Source: Lewinellaceae bacterium (GTDB taxonomy: Bacteria > Bacteroidota > Bacteroidia > Chitinophagales > Saprospiraceae). Taken from it: DNA of 64,000 bases. The position numbers and the translations under genes were made by a program. The stretch's first letter is position 1. Each line of letters starts with the position of its first letter. Under the pieces are notes generated by a model, which saw nothing but the letters and a program-made list of their open reading frames with translations, had not been told where the DNA came from and made no database searches. Where the stretch lies: contig JACJYR010000001.1 in the NCBI GenBank assembly GCA_020636005.1, positions 248,001 to 312,000 of the forward strand, written 5' to 3'. Below, piece after piece: positions 42,694-51,600 of the stretch.

Positions 42694-43962
42694 ATGACTG
42701 CAAACCGCAACCCTTCCCCGCTTATTCCCATTTTCATCACGGTGTTCCTCGATATGCTCGGCATCGGCATTATCATCCCGGTAATTCCAGCCCTGTTTTT
42801 CGCTGCAGATTCCGATTTTTTCGCCCCCGAAGTGACCCGGGAGTTCCGTTCTGTAACTTATGGGCTGCTGCTGGCCTCCTATCCGTTCATGCAGTTCTTC
42901 GGGGCGCCGTTGCTGGGGTCGCTGTCCGACCGTTTCGGGCGAAAACCATTGCTGACCGTCTCGCTGTTCGGGACGATGCTCGGCTACCTGCTTTTTGCTT
43001 ATGCCATTTACTCGGGGCGATTGTGGCTGTTATTTGTAAGCAGGATGCTCCCAGGCTTTACCGGGGGCAACATAGCAATTGTTTATTCTGCCATAGCAGA
43101 CGTGAGCGACGAAAAGAGCCGGCCCAAGAATTTTGGCCTGGTGGGGATGTCTTTTGGCCTTGGCTTCATCCTTGGGCCTACGCTGGGCGGCATCCTGGCA
43201 GACGAATCGGTCGTGCCGTGGTTCAATGCTGCCACACCTTTTTTGTTTACTGCCGGGCTTACCTTGTTGAACATCCTGCTCGTGCGGGCCCGCTTCAAGG
43301 AAACCCTGCTAAAAAGCCGGCACACCCCGCTCAACCCGTTCCAGGGTTTCAGGAATGTGGCCGGTTCGTTCCGGTCGCCCCGGTTGCGGGTTATTTTCAG
43401 TGTGGTGCTGCTACTTTCTTTGGGTTTTGCTTTTTTCACCCAGTTTTTTTCCGTGTTGCTGATTGAAAAATTCAGTTATGCCGAGAAGGATATTGGTTTT
43501 TTGTACGCCTGGATAGGGGTGTGGCTCGTTTTCACCCAAGGTTTTATCGTGAGGCGGTTGAGCAAGGTGGTGGCCCCGGCTACGGTACTTTCTTTTGGCA
43601 TCCTTTCCCTGAGCATTTGGATAGGGGCGGTGCTGCTACCAGACAGGGATGTATGGTTTTATTTCATCAACCCCCTGATAGCAATGTCGCAGGGCGTCAT
43701 TTCCCCCAACCTCACAACGGTCGTATCCATGCAGGCAGGCCCGGAGCGACAGGGTGAAGTGCTGGGAATCAACCAGTCCATGCTGTCGCTGGGCCAAATC
43801 GTGCCACCGCTCCTGGCGGGCTACCTGAACACTATCAGTGGCAGCCTGCCGATGGCAGCGGGCGCTTTTCTGGTCTTTTGCGGATGGGTGGTGTTCGTAT
43901 TTATTTTCAAAAAACAACAAGCCAGGATGGGGCAAAACGCAGCAGGCCAGCCAGTTGGTTAA
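42694..43962 (+). CDS. MFS transporter, TetA-like (DHA1 family)
   Basis: 422 aa with about 12 hydrophobic helices and no signal peptide. The N-terminus ITVFLDMLGIGIIIPVIP matches helix 1 of TetA-like antiporters. Motif A is present in loop 2-3 (LLGSLSDRFGRKPLL). The helix 4 region LLFVSRMLPGFTGGNIAIVY has the TetA-type R..G. Helix 5 motif C resembles GLGFILGPTLGGIL. These proton-driven transporters export drugs or metabolites; the substrate cannot be told. It is followed 194 bp later by an LTA-synthase-like gene with its own promoter. Confidence 0.9.
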   Translation: MTANRNPSPLIPIFITVFLDMLGIGIIIPVIPALFFAADSDFFAPEVTREFRSVTYGLLLASYPFMQFFGAPLLGSLSDRFGRKPLLTVSLFGTMLGYLLFAYAIYSGRLWLLFVSRMLPGFTGGNIAIVYSAIADVSDEKSRPKNFGLVGMSFGLGFILGPTLGGILADESVVPWFNAATPFLFTAGLTLLNILLVRARFKETLLKSRHTPLNPFQGFRNVAGSFRSPRLRVIFSVVLLLSLGFAFFTQFFSVLLIEKFSYAEKDIGFLYAWIGVWLVFTQGFIVRRLSKVVAPATVLSFGILSLSIWIGAVLLPDRDVWFYFINPLIAMSQGVISPNLTTVVSMQAGPERQGEVLGINQSMLSLGQIVPPLLAGYLNTISGSLPMAAGAFLVFCGWVVFVFIFKKQQARMGQNAAGQPVG

Positions 43963-44026
43963 CCGTGCAAATAAACCCGGCCGAACTTTCAACAAGCCAA
44001 TATGTTTTCGCTTTCTGTAATTGCGC

Positions 44027-44034
44027 TACATTTG
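44027..44034 (+). promoter_or_regulatory. -7 box TACATTTG of the LTA-synthase-like gene
   Basis: TACATTTG at 44027-44034 has a TTTTC element about 18 bp upstream (44005-44009), a fair match to TTTG-N19-TAnnTTTG. It would give a leader of about 115 nt before the ATG at 44156. Confidence 0.5.
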
Positions 44035-44155
44035 CGCCGACATTGGGTTACATCCTGTTTTATCAATTCCGCTGATTAGCCCCCTACCCTTTTGACTTTT
44101 AATTTTACCTAAAACGCTGTCCGGGTTGGGGAAATATGGCGGGCTGTCTCAAGAA

Positions 44156-46153
44156 ATGGCTGAACTGACCATTGATTTGGGAAAAGAGAGGCCGCTACCC
44201 GGCATCCTTCCCAAACAACTGACCTATGTGCTGGGCATCTACCTTGCCGGATTGGTATGCTTTACCATTTTCCGGCTCATCCTCTTTGTGCAGGAGTTCC
44301 ACCAACTGCACTACCTGCCCACTGACCAAGGGGTCATTTTGGTACTGAAGGCATTCCTGATGGGCCTCCGGTTCGATACGGTGGTGTCGGGATACATCCT
44401 CACCCTGCCTTTTTTGGTGCTTACTGCTGATGCCATGCTGGGCCTGAATAACCGCCTGCTTTACCACATCGTGGTTGCCATGACGACGGCGGGCTATGCT
44501 TTTGGCTTTTTCGCCTGTGCGGTGGACTTGCCTTATTTCCACCATTTTTACACCCGGCTCACCATGTCCGTCATGATTTCTGCCAACAGCGGCAACTCTT
44601 CGCTGCCCAGCACGATGGTTTTGCAGGAGTGGCGGTACTTCTGGGCCTTCCTGCCCTTTACCATCCTGACCTGGTTCTTTTTTGTCAGAAACAGGCGGTT
44701 GATGAAAAATGTGCTTTACCGCTCGGATGGCTTTTCCTTTGCTTCCTCTTTCAAGTCGTTTGTGGTATTTGGCCTGCTGCTGTTTTTTGGCATTTGGAAC
44801 CGGTTTTCCCTTCAGTCCCACATTGACGCAGGCACGGCCTATTTCTCCGACTATGGCTTTACCAACATGCTGGGCCTCAGCCCGGTCTATACCTTTGGTT
44901 TGAGCTATGTCAACTCTTTCAACGACGCTAAGCAGGAAGTGAATTTCATGGGCGACGGCGAGGCTATCCGCCACGTGCAGCAAAATTTCCAGATTCCTGC
45001 CGCCCAGGAATTCAATTCGCCCATTGCCCGGCAGGTGGTTTATGCAGATACGGTTGCCGCCAAGCCCAACGTGGTGCTGGTGATCATGGAAAGCATGAGT
45101 GCCAACAAGATGGGCCGTTATGGCAACCGGGAAAACCTCACGCCATTTATGGACAGCCTTGCCGAAAAAGGGTATGTATTCGACAGTATTTTCACGTCGG
45201 GCATTCACACTTTTGCAGGCATTTATTCGACCCTGTTTGCACAGCCCGTGGTGAAGCGGCAGCACCCCATGCGAAAACTCTCCCACCAGTCCGGCTTTGC
45301 CAACACGCTCAAAGAGCATGGGTACTCGACTGTTTATTTCACCACCCACGACGCCGAATTCGACAACGTAGGCCCCTTCCTCCAGGCCAATGGGTTCGAT
45401 CGCATTGTGTCCAATACGGAATATCCAAAAGAAAAAATCCTGAGTGCCCTGGGCGTCCCCGACGACTATTTGTATGAACACGCCATCGGCGACATCAATG
45501 AAATCAGCCAGGAAGGCAAGCCATTCCTTGCTGCCATTATGACCGGCAGTGATCACGGGCCTTACTTAATCCCTAAGTATTTTAAACCCAACCACAAGGA
45601 CGCCACACTGGGCGTAGTGGAATATGTTGACTGGTCCGTTCAGCGGTTTTTGGACATGGCCGGGCAGCAGCCCTGGTTCGACAACACCATCTTTGTTTTT
45701 GTGGCCGATCATGGGGCCGCACTCGACAAGCGCTATGATATGTGCCTCAGCTATGTACATACGCCGTTGATCATTTATGCCCCGAAACTGCTCGGGCCTC
45801 CCCGTCAGTTGGAGCATATCGGCAGCCAGTTGGATGTCTTCCCCACCGTAATGGGGTTGTTGAAACTCCCTTACGTCAACAATACTTTTGGCATTGACCT
45901 GCTAAATGAAAAAAGGAGTTTTGCCACTGCCTATGCTGATGACAAGTTTGCTGTTTTCAGTACTGAATATATGTTTGTAGCGAGGGAAAATGGCGTAAAA
46001 TCCCTTTATCATTACCGCAGCGGTGACCTCACCAACCATATTGACTCATTGCCAAACCTGGCCAGGGAGATGGAAACTTACGGCCAAAGTATTTTCCAGG
46101 CCGCCCAATGGCTCAAGAAGAACAGGAAAACAGGGATGCAGGAACTGCAATAA
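44156..46153 (+). CDS. LTA synthase-family (sulfatase-type) membrane phosphoglycerol/ethanolamine transferase
   Basis: 665 aa from ATG 44156 (a TTG ten codons upstream is the only alternative). About five N-terminal transmembrane helices (LTYVLGIYLAGLVCFTIFRL, VVSGYILTLPFLVLTADA, LLYHIVVAMTTAGYAFGFFA, YFWAFLPFTILTWFFF, FVVFGLLLFFGIWN) are followed by an outside sulfatase-fold domain. Metal and nucleophile residues appear in place: Glu312 in VIMESMSANK, nucleophile candidate Thr352 in GIHTFAG, and Asp518-His519 in VADHGAA. Family members move phosphoglycerol or phosphoethanolamine onto lipids or glycans. In a Gram-negative the target is more likely a lipid A core or envelope glycan than lipoteichoic acid; this is inference. 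Confidence 0.88.
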   Translation: MAELTIDLGKERPLPGILPKQLTYVLGIYLAGLVCFTIFRLILFVQEFHQLHYLPTDQGVILVLKAFLMGLRFDTVVSGYILTLPFLVLTADAMLGLNNRLLYHIVVAMTTAGYAFGFFACAVDLPYFHHFYTRLTMSVMISANSGNSSLPSTMVLQEWRYFWAFLPFTILTWFFFVRNRRLMKNVLYRSDGFSFASSFKSFVVFGLLLFFGIWNRFSLQSHIDAGTAYFSDYGFTNMLGLSPVYTFGLSYVNSFNDAKQEVNFMGDGEAIRHVQQNFQIPAAQEFNSPIARQVVYADTVAAKPNVVLVIMESMSANKMGRYGNRENLTPFMDSLAEKGYVFDSIFTSGIHTFAGIYSTLFAQPVVKRQHPMRKLSHQSGFANTLKEHGYSTVYFTTHDAEFDNVGPFLQANGFDRIVSNTEYPKEKILSALGVPDDYLYEHAIGDINEISQEGKPFLAAIMTGSDHGPYLIPKYFKPNHKDATLGVVEYVDWSVQRFLDMAGQQPWFDNTIFVFVADHGAALDKRYDMCLSYVHTPLIIYAPKLLGPPRQLEHIGSQLDVFPTVMGLLKLPYVNNTFGIDLLNEKRSFATAYADDKFAVFSTEYMFVARENGVKSLYHYRSGDLTNHIDSLPNLAREMETYGQSIFQAAQWLKKNRKTGMQELQ

Positions 46154-46223
46154 AGGAATTGCCTGCCCTTGTCTGGCTCCGCCTTATTTTTCCGAAAGAT
46201 TGGGACAAGTAGTGGATAAGCTA

Positions 46224-46252
46224 TTGGCTGTTAGCCAAAGGCAAACAGCCAA
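46224..46252 (+). terminator. Hairpin after the LTA-synthase-like gene
   Basis: TTGGCTGTT (46224-46232) pairs perfectly with AACAGCCAA (46244-46252) about 70 bp after the stop. No T-run follows, so it is a moderate candidate. Confidence 0.35.
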
Positions 46253-46265
46253 TGGTGGGTATATT

Positions 46266-46386
46266 GGGTTAAATTAATTGCCAGATTTTCAGTTGTTTGA
46301 AAAACAAAATCATAGTGATTTTAAAAATCACCATGATTTAACCTACTGAAAATCAACGAATTTAAAATATGAACCCGTTTTTTGCA
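46266..46386 (+). repeat. 121-bp hairpin element, copy A
   Basis: Starts GGGTTAAATTAATT and ends near AACCCG...GCA. It contains a central palindrome (ATCATAGTGATTTT / AAAATCACCATGAT) and an outer pair GATTTTCAGT/ACTGAAAATC. Copy B at 51418-51538 aligns over the same 121 positions without gaps, with about 20 differences counted by eye. Confidence 0.85.
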
Positions 46387-46503
46387 CCAATAACCAAAAA
46401 GTAAAAAATAATTGGTAATAGATAGGGAGGTCCGGCACTTGCCCAACCAGGTTCAGTTAAAAAAAACAGACTCCGGTCGGGAAAATATTTGAAACTCTAC
46501 CGC

Positions 46504-47385
46504 TCATGCCCCCAACGCTTCAACTAAATTTTCAGCCAGCAGGAGGTGGGTGTTTTGTGAAATCCTTGCCTTTCGCAGGTTTCTGCCCAAGGCATCTGCT
46601 ATCGCTGCATGAATGTGAAAATGGCCGAACTGATCCTGTTCGCAAAAAACGCCCAGTGGCAAGTCCTTCTTATCTCCCAGCATCTTCAACAATTTCCGCT
46701 CAATATTCGTAACAGCGGACACTTCGGGATGGTGCATCAAGCGAACCAAACGGCGGATTTCGAAATCATCGGCGCAGCACTGGTAAGCAAAAACCCCTTC
46801 TCCCGGTGTGGGCAGAAATTCGATGGGGTTAAATTTTACAATGTGAAAATAAGATAGGTCGTCGTCCAAATGGTTAAGGTACATGGCCCCAGCTATCAGC
46901 GCGTCAAAATCTCCACGTCGAAGTTGCTCAATTGCTCCTTTCATGTCCTGTTTAACATCAAAAAACACGGCATCGGGCCGGAAATGGGACATTTGGGCCT
47001 TTTGAAGGGTGGAAAACACACCAACTTTCGGTTCCTGTTTAAGCTTGAACAGTTGCTGATCAGCGATAGAGGCCAATGGTACAATCAACCATTCAGATGG
47101 ATCGGAGCGTTGGGAAAGGGCGGCAATGACCAGGCCTTCTGGTTGGGTGGTGGGAAGGTATTTCAACAGTTGAATAGCCATATCGGCTGCACCGGTCCTG
47201 AGCGCATTGTTCAATTTTTCAGTCCCTTCAAATGGAGACCCCGTCACCGCCAAAACAAGTGCTGCCTCGACGCCTTTTTCGGCAAATTGTTCCATGCAAT
47301 GGTCAGCATGTTCCAGTAAAAGGGGTGTATTCCAGGTTGCAATCTTTATTTTTTCCAATTGTTTTTTTGCATCAAAGGTAGGCAT
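46504..47385 (-). CDS. HemC-like (hydroxymethylbilane synthase) protein lacking catalytic residues
   Basis: 293 aa from ATG 47383-47385. It follows the three-domain hydroxymethylbilane synthase order: IKIATWNTPLLLEHAD (usual IGTRxSxLA), MAIQLLKYLPT (usual HSLKDLPT), VGVFSTLQKAQ (usual GTSSLRRxAQ), FFDVKQDMKGAIEQL (usual RGNxxTRLxKL), LPTPGEGVFAYQ (usual LPAxGQGALaiE) and NIERKLLKMLGDKKDLPLG (usual ERxxLxxLxGGCxxPiG). The catalytic Asp is Tyr, the dipyrromethane-cofactor Cys is Lys, and the substrate-binding arginines are gone. It therefore cannot be a normal HemC. It is divergent from lpxD (215 bp apart). A binding or structural role is inferred; the homology call is by eye. Confidence 0.75.
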   Translation of the reverse strand: MPTFDAKKQLEKIKIATWNTPLLLEHADHCMEQFAEKGVEAALVLAVTGSPFEGTEKLNNALRTGAADMAIQLLKYLPTTQPEGLVIAALSQRSDPSEWLIVPLASIADQQLFKLKQEPKVGVFSTLQKAQMSHFRPDAVFFDVKQDMKGAIEQLRRGDFDALIAGAMYLNHLDDDLSYFHIVKFNPIEFLPTPGEGVFAYQCCADDFEIRRLVRLMHHPEVSAVTNIERKLLKMLGDKKDLPLGVFCEQDQFGHFHIHAAIADALGRNLRKARISQNTHLLLAENLVEALGA

Positions 47386-47586
47386 GCCCACCGCATATTA
47401 TTTTGAAAACCAGGGCTGGCAAGGCCTTGAGAGGAAGCATTTTAAAAAAAAAATTCGGTGCAGGGCCAGTTTTGAGGCGCAGAAATTAACCAAACCCAAG
47501 CATGGCGGGAAAGATGTGCCCCAACGATTGTGATTTCCTTTGCAATGGCGTGTACACTGCCGGACTACCAACTGTCGAACTTTTTC

Positions 47587-47594
47587 TACCTTTG
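47587..47594 (+). promoter_or_regulatory. Possible -7 box TACCTTTG before lpxD
   Basis: TACCTTTG lies only 5 bp before the lpxD ATG, so transcription from it would be leaderless or nearly so. No matching -33 element; it could be chance. Confidence 0.25.
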
Positions 47595-47599
47595 CCCCC

Positions 47600-48628
47600 A
47601 TGCAGATAGCAGCTAAAGAAATAGCCAACATGCTGGGTGGATCACTGGAAGGGGACGGGGACGCAGTGATCAGCAAACCGGGCAAGATCGAAGAAGGAGG
47701 GGCGGGCACGCTTACCTTTTTGGCCAATCCAAAATATGAAAGTTTTGCCTACACAACGGAGGCTGCCGCCCTGTTGGTACAAAAGGATTTCCAACCCAGT
47801 ATGCCCGTTGCCGCCAAGGCGCTGATACGGGTGGAAGACGTATATGATGCCGTGCGCAAGCTGCTCGAAAAGTTTGGGGAAGAACGGGAGTCACCGACTG
47901 GTGTTTCAGACAAAGCATTTGTCCATCCAGATGCCGTGCTGGCAGCCGGCGTTTCCATCGGCGTTTTTTCCGTCATCGAAGAAGGAGCAAGGATTGGAGC
48001 CGGCACCCTCATTTATCCCCAGGTTTTTATTGGCAAAGGCGCAATCATCGGCAAAGGCTGCGTCCTCCACCCGGGTGTCAAAGTATTTCACGCTTGCGAA
48101 ATCGGCGATAATTGCATCCTGCAGGCCAACGTAGTCATCGGCAGCGATGGGTTCGGATTTGCACCGCAGCAAGATGGCAGTTACAAAAAAATTCCCCAGA
48201 TTGGCAACGTCATCCTGGAAGACAATATCGAAATCGGCGCCAATACGACCATTGACCGGGCGACCATGGGCAGTACCGTCATCCGCCAGGGGGTCAAACT
48301 GGACAACCTGATCATGGTGGCCCACAATGTTGAAATAGGGGACCACACCGTGGTAGCGGCCCAGGCTGGCTTTGCAGGCAGCACCAAAATTGGCAGGTAT
48401 TGCCGCATTGGCGGGCAGGCGGGTTTTGTTGGCCATATATCGGTCGCCGACCACACCCAGGTTCAGGCACAAAGCGGAGTGGCGGCACCTGTCAAGGAAA
48501 AGGGGGTTGCCCTGTACGGTTCTCCCGCTATCCCGTACAAGGATTACCTGCGTTCTTACGCAGTTTTTAAAAAATTACCTGACCTGTTGCGGAAAATCCG
48601 TGAACTGGAAAAAAAAATAAACCCCTGA
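47600..48628 (+). CDS. lpxD: UDP-3-O-acylglucosamine N-acyltransferase LpxD
   Basis: 342 aa from ATG 47600; upstream in-frame sequence has no credible start. N-terminal uridine-binding part (AKEIANMLGGSLEGDGDAVI, LTFLANPKYESFAYTT) with the PKYE segment typical of LpxD, then a left-handed hexapeptide beta-helix (about 105-315: IGAGTLIYPQVFIGKGAIIG) with GSDGFGFAPQQDG and the catalytic-His region MVAHNVEIGDHTVVAAQAGF. A helical tail (KKLPDLLRKIRELEKK) closes the protein. It N-acylates UDP-3-O-acyl-glucosamine in lipid A synthesis. It heads lpxD-lpxC/fabZ-lpxA on one strand, the usual Bacteroidota order. Confidence 0.95.
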   Translation: MQIAAKEIANMLGGSLEGDGDAVISKPGKIEEGGAGTLTFLANPKYESFAYTTEAAALLVQKDFQPSMPVAAKALIRVEDVYDAVRKLLEKFGEERESPTGVSDKAFVHPDAVLAAGVSIGVFSVIEEGARIGAGTLIYPQVFIGKGAIIGKGCVLHPGVKVFHACEIGDNCILQANVVIGSDGFGFAPQQDGSYKKIPQIGNVILEDNIEIGANTTIDRATMGSTVIRQGVKLDNLIMVAHNVEIGDHTVVAAQAGFAGSTKIGRYCRIGGQAGFVGHISVADHTQVQAQSGVAAPVKEKGVALYGSPAIPYKDYLRSYAVFKKLPDLLRKIRELEKKINP

Positions 48629-48690
48629 AACCAGGGTTGATGCCGCTTACAGCAGGCATCCTACTTGTTTAAATTCACACTTGCCCAATC

Positions 48691-50118
48691 ATGAATCAAC
48701 ATACCATCCAAACAGCAGCCAGCATTCAGGGCATTGGCCTGCACACTGGCAAAGAAGTCACGATGACCTTCCGGCCAGCCCCCGTCGGCCACGGCGTCGT
48801 TTTTCAACGCACCGACCTGACAGACAAACCCACCATCAAGGCCGATGCCACCTACGTGGTGTCCACCCTCCGTGGCACGACTATCCAGCAGGGCAACGCC
48901 CATGTCAGCACCGTTGAACATGCCATGTCTGCCCTTTATGGGCTTGGCATTGACAATGTGCTGATTGAAATTGATGGTCCGGAGGTACCCATCATGGACG
49001 GAAGCGCCATTTCATTCGTCAACGCATTGACCAAGGCCGGCCTTGAGGAGCAGGACGAGCCAAGGGAGTTTGTGGACATCACCGAGCCAGTTAGCTATTA
49101 CGACGAAACCACCGGTACAGAGTTGATGGCGCTGCCCGCCGACCACTTTCAGGTAACTACCATGATAGATTTCAACTCCAAAATACTGGGGCAGCAATAT
49201 GCCTCCCTGCCTGGAATCGAGGATTTTGCCGATGAAATCGCCCCTTGCCGCACGTTTGTTTTCCTGCATGAACTCGAATACCTCGTGGAGCACGACCTTA
49301 TAAAAGGCGGCGATCTGAGCAATGCCATCGTCATTGTGGATCGGCTGATGAACCAGGAAGAACTGGATGCCCTGGCCAAAAAGCTCGGCAAGCCCAGCGT
49401 AAAAATCGATAAGGAAGGCATCCTCAATACGATAGAACTTTATTTCAACAACGAGCCCGCCCGCCACAAACTGCTCGACGTGATGGGCGATCTGGCCCTG
49501 GTCGGAAAACCCATCAAGGGCAAAATCGTGGCCACCAAGCCCGGCCACAAGGCCAATGTGGAGTTTGCCAAAATCCTGAAAAAAATCTATACCGAACAAC
49601 GCAGGCTGAAAGGTGTGCCCAAGTACGACCCCAATGCGGAAGCCGTTTATACCGCTATGGATATCGCCAATTATTTGCCGCACCGCTACCCGTTTTTCCT
49701 CGTGGACAAAATCATCGAAGTGGGCGAAAACTATGTGGTGGGCGTTAAGAATATCACCATCAACGAGGGCTTTTTTCAAGGCCATTTTCCCAACAACCCC
49801 ATTTTTCCGGGGGTACTGCAATTAGAAGCACTTGCCCAAACAGGCGGTATTCTTGCACTGACCAAAGTAGGCGATCCGGGAAATTGGGACACCTATTTCG
49901 TGAAAATTGACGGCGTGAAATTCAAGCACAAGGTTGTGCCGGGCGATACCCTTATCCTGAAAATGGAATTGACAGCCCCTATCCGCAGGGGACTGGTACA
50001 GATGCACGGAACGGCTTATGTCGGCAACCGCCTGGTTTCTGAGGGCGAATTGACAGCCCAAATCGTACGGCGAACAGAGGACAAGAAAAAAGAAGAGCTG
50101 GCAGTCAGCAATTCCTGA
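48691..50118 (+). CDS. lpxC/fabZ: Bifunctional UDP-3-O-acyl-N-acetylglucosamine deacetylase / 3-hydroxyacyl-ACP dehydratase (LpxC-FabZ fusion)
   Basis: 475 aa. The LpxC part (1 to about 310) has TIQTAASIQGIGLHTGKEVT, the zinc site in VSTVEHAMSALYGLGI and ARHKLLDVMGDLAL, and LPADHFQVTTMIDF. The FabZ part (about 325-465) has the hot-dog fold with catalytic His in YLPHRYPFFLVDKI and Glu in FFQGHFPNNPIFPGVLQLEA. LpxC makes the committed deacetylation of lipid A synthesis; FabZ dehydrates 3-hydroxyacyl-ACP and so competes for the same acyl substrate. This fusion is normal for Bacteroidota. It is 62 bp after lpxD; the hairpin GATGCC/GGCATC (48639-48660) lies between them. Confidence 0.97.
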   Translation: MNQHTIQTAASIQGIGLHTGKEVTMTFRPAPVGHGVVFQRTDLTDKPTIKADATYVVSTLRGTTIQQGNAHVSTVEHAMSALYGLGIDNVLIEIDGPEVPIMDGSAISFVNALTKAGLEEQDEPREFVDITEPVSYYDETTGTELMALPADHFQVTTMIDFNSKILGQQYASLPGIEDFADEIAPCRTFVFLHELEYLVEHDLIKGGDLSNAIVIVDRLMNQEELDALAKKLGKPSVKIDKEGILNTIELYFNNEPARHKLLDVMGDLALVGKPIKGKIVATKPGHKANVEFAKILKKIYTEQRRLKGVPKYDPNAEAVYTAMDIANYLPHRYPFFLVDKIIEVGENYVVGVKNITINEGFFQGHFPNNPIFPGVLQLEALAQTGGILALTKVGDPGNWDTYFVKIDGVKFKHKVVPGDTLILKMELTAPIRRGLVQMHGTAYVGNRLVSEGELTAQIVRRTEDKKKEELAVSNS

Positions 50119-50547
50119 TTTCAATCGTTTTGTAGGCCGGGAAGACAAAATTTTCTTCCAGGGCGGATACAATAAAAGGGAGCGTTAAAAGTTAAAAAGA
50201 CGTTAAACAAAGAGTGAAAAATACCGGGGGGTATTTAAGTGGGGGCAAGTTTCTGGAATGTCGGAAAGCCCATAAACTCCAACAGGGATTCAGGTTTTCC
50301 GATGCTTCAAAACACCTATTAGATTCTATAATTTCTTTGAGTTGGGAAAAAATTACGCCAGACCTTCATTCTTACATTCCCTATATCTTTTTCCTTTCCT
50401 ATCCGAGGCAAGGACAATAATAGGCCGATAGTAATACCACATTCCGCTTAGTCGGCACGTCCCTTGCTCATCCCCGTTTTTTTTCTTTAATCGCAACAAA
50501 CAATCAGTATTCGGGAACACCAATTTTAAACTTTGTAAACCACAACA
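50119..50547. other. 429-bp gap between lpxC-fabZ and lpxA, nothing recognised
   Basis: No ORF has gene-like composition and no repeat is obvious. It separates lpxA from the lpxD/lpxC transcript. A TAAACTTTG close to the lpxA start (50527-50535) is an imperfect -7 box with one base too many. Confidence 0.4.
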
Positions 50548-51390
50548 ATGAAAATTACTACTGAACAACCCTCCGTATTGCCCTACCTCAATGGCAACGG
50601 TCACGGGATGAGGTTTATCCACCCCGAAGCCCAAATCGGTAAAAATGTGACCATTGAACCCTTTACGACTATTGGCAGGGACGTCGTTATCGGCGACGAT
50701 ACCTGGATAGGGCCACACGTTACCATTATGGACGGGGCGAGGATAGGCAAAGGGTGCAAAATTTTCCCCGGCGCTGTTGTTGGCGCCGTCCCCCAGGACC
50801 TCAAATTCAAGGGTGAATACAGCCTGGTCGAACTGGGCGATGGTGTCATTGTCAGGGAATACGTTACCCTCAACCGGGGCACCCAGGCCAGCCACCGCAC
50901 CTCTATCGGCACCGGCAGCTTGTTGATGGCCTACGTTCATATCGCCCACGATTGCCACATCGGACGGCACTGTGTGCTTGCCAACGGCGTTACCCTGGCG
51001 GGCCATATTGAAGTGGAAGAATTTGCCATCCTGGGTGGCCTGACCGCCGTTCACCAGTTCGTTAAAGTAGGCTCCCATGCCTTTGTTGGCGGTGGCTCAT
51101 TGGTCAGAAAAGACGTGCCACCTTTTGTAAAAGCAGCAAGAGAGCCTCTTTCCTATGCAGGCATCAACTCGATCGGCCTGCGCCGCCGGGGCTTCGATTC
51201 CGGGCAAATCCATCAAATCCAGGATATTTACCGCATCCTTTTCGTTCAGGGCTACAATACGACCCAAGCCATCGAAATTATTGAGACAGAAATAGATGCC
51301 ACTGCCGAAAGGGACTATATCCTCGAATTCGTCCGCAAAGCAGACCGGGGCATCATGCGGGGCTTCCAGCAGATGAACGGGAGGCGTTAA
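50548..51390 (+). CDS. lpxA: UDP-N-acetylglucosamine acyltransferase LpxA
   Basis: 280 aa from ATG 50548 (a second ATG 20 codons later would lose only a linker). Left-handed hexapeptide helix (about 20-200: IGKNVTIEPFTTIGRDVVIG), the catalytic His segment LLMAYVHIAHDCHIGRHCVL, GGLTAVHQFVKVGSHAFVGG and GINSIGLRRRGF, then a C-terminal helical domain (IHQIQDIYRILFVQGY). It O-acylates UDP-GlcNAc in the first step of lipid A synthesis. In E. coli it lies in an lpxD-fabZ-lpxA operon; here FabZ is fused to LpxC. Confidence 0.95.
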   Translation: MKITTEQPSVLPYLNGNGHGMRFIHPEAQIGKNVTIEPFTTIGRDVVIGDDTWIGPHVTIMDGARIGKGCKIFPGAVVGAVPQDLKFKGEYSLVELGDGVIVREYVTLNRGTQASHRTSIGTGSLLMAYVHIAHDCHIGRHCVLANGVTLAGHIEVEEFAILGGLTAVHQFVKVGSHAFVGGGSLVRKDVPPFVKAAREPLSYAGINSIGLRRRGFDSGQIHQIQDIYRILFVQGYNTTQAIEIIETEIDATAERDYILEFVRKADRGIMRGFQQMNGRR

Positions 51391-51417
51391 TGGTGAATAA
51401 TTAATGATGCGGATAAC

Positions 51418-51538
51418 GGGTTAAATTAATTCCCACATTTTCAGTAGTTTGAAAAACGAGATCATGGTGATTTTGAAAATCACCATGATCCAACCCCCTG
51501 AAAATCAACGAACGCAAAAAAGAAACCCGCTGTTCGCA
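51418..51538 (+). repeat. 121-bp hairpin element, copy B
   Basis: Same layout and same orientation as copy A (46266-46386). The central stem is nearly perfect: ATCATGGTGATTTT with AAAATCACCATGAT. The outer CGGGTT start and AACCCG end form short terminal inverted repeats. It lies between lpxA and the ABC ATPase gene. Confidence 0.85.
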
Positions 51539-51600
51539 TTAAAGATGAATGGCAAAACCCCATCCACTATTGACCATTTACCACTCACCATCAATTCTCC

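Larger units (their letters stand above)
46154..46503. other. Convergent intergenic gap with hairpin and repeat element copy A
   Basis: Contains the hairpin at 46224-46252 and the 121-bp repeat element (46266-46386). No gene is seen. Confidence 0.55.

Noticed and set aside
48691..50118. LpxC-FabZ fusion as a novelty
   Set aside because: This fusion is established in Bacteroidota; it is only useful for placing the organism.
50214..50420. 68-aa plus-strand frame in the lpxC-lpxA gap
   Set aside because: No signal, domain or start context; composition does not look coding.
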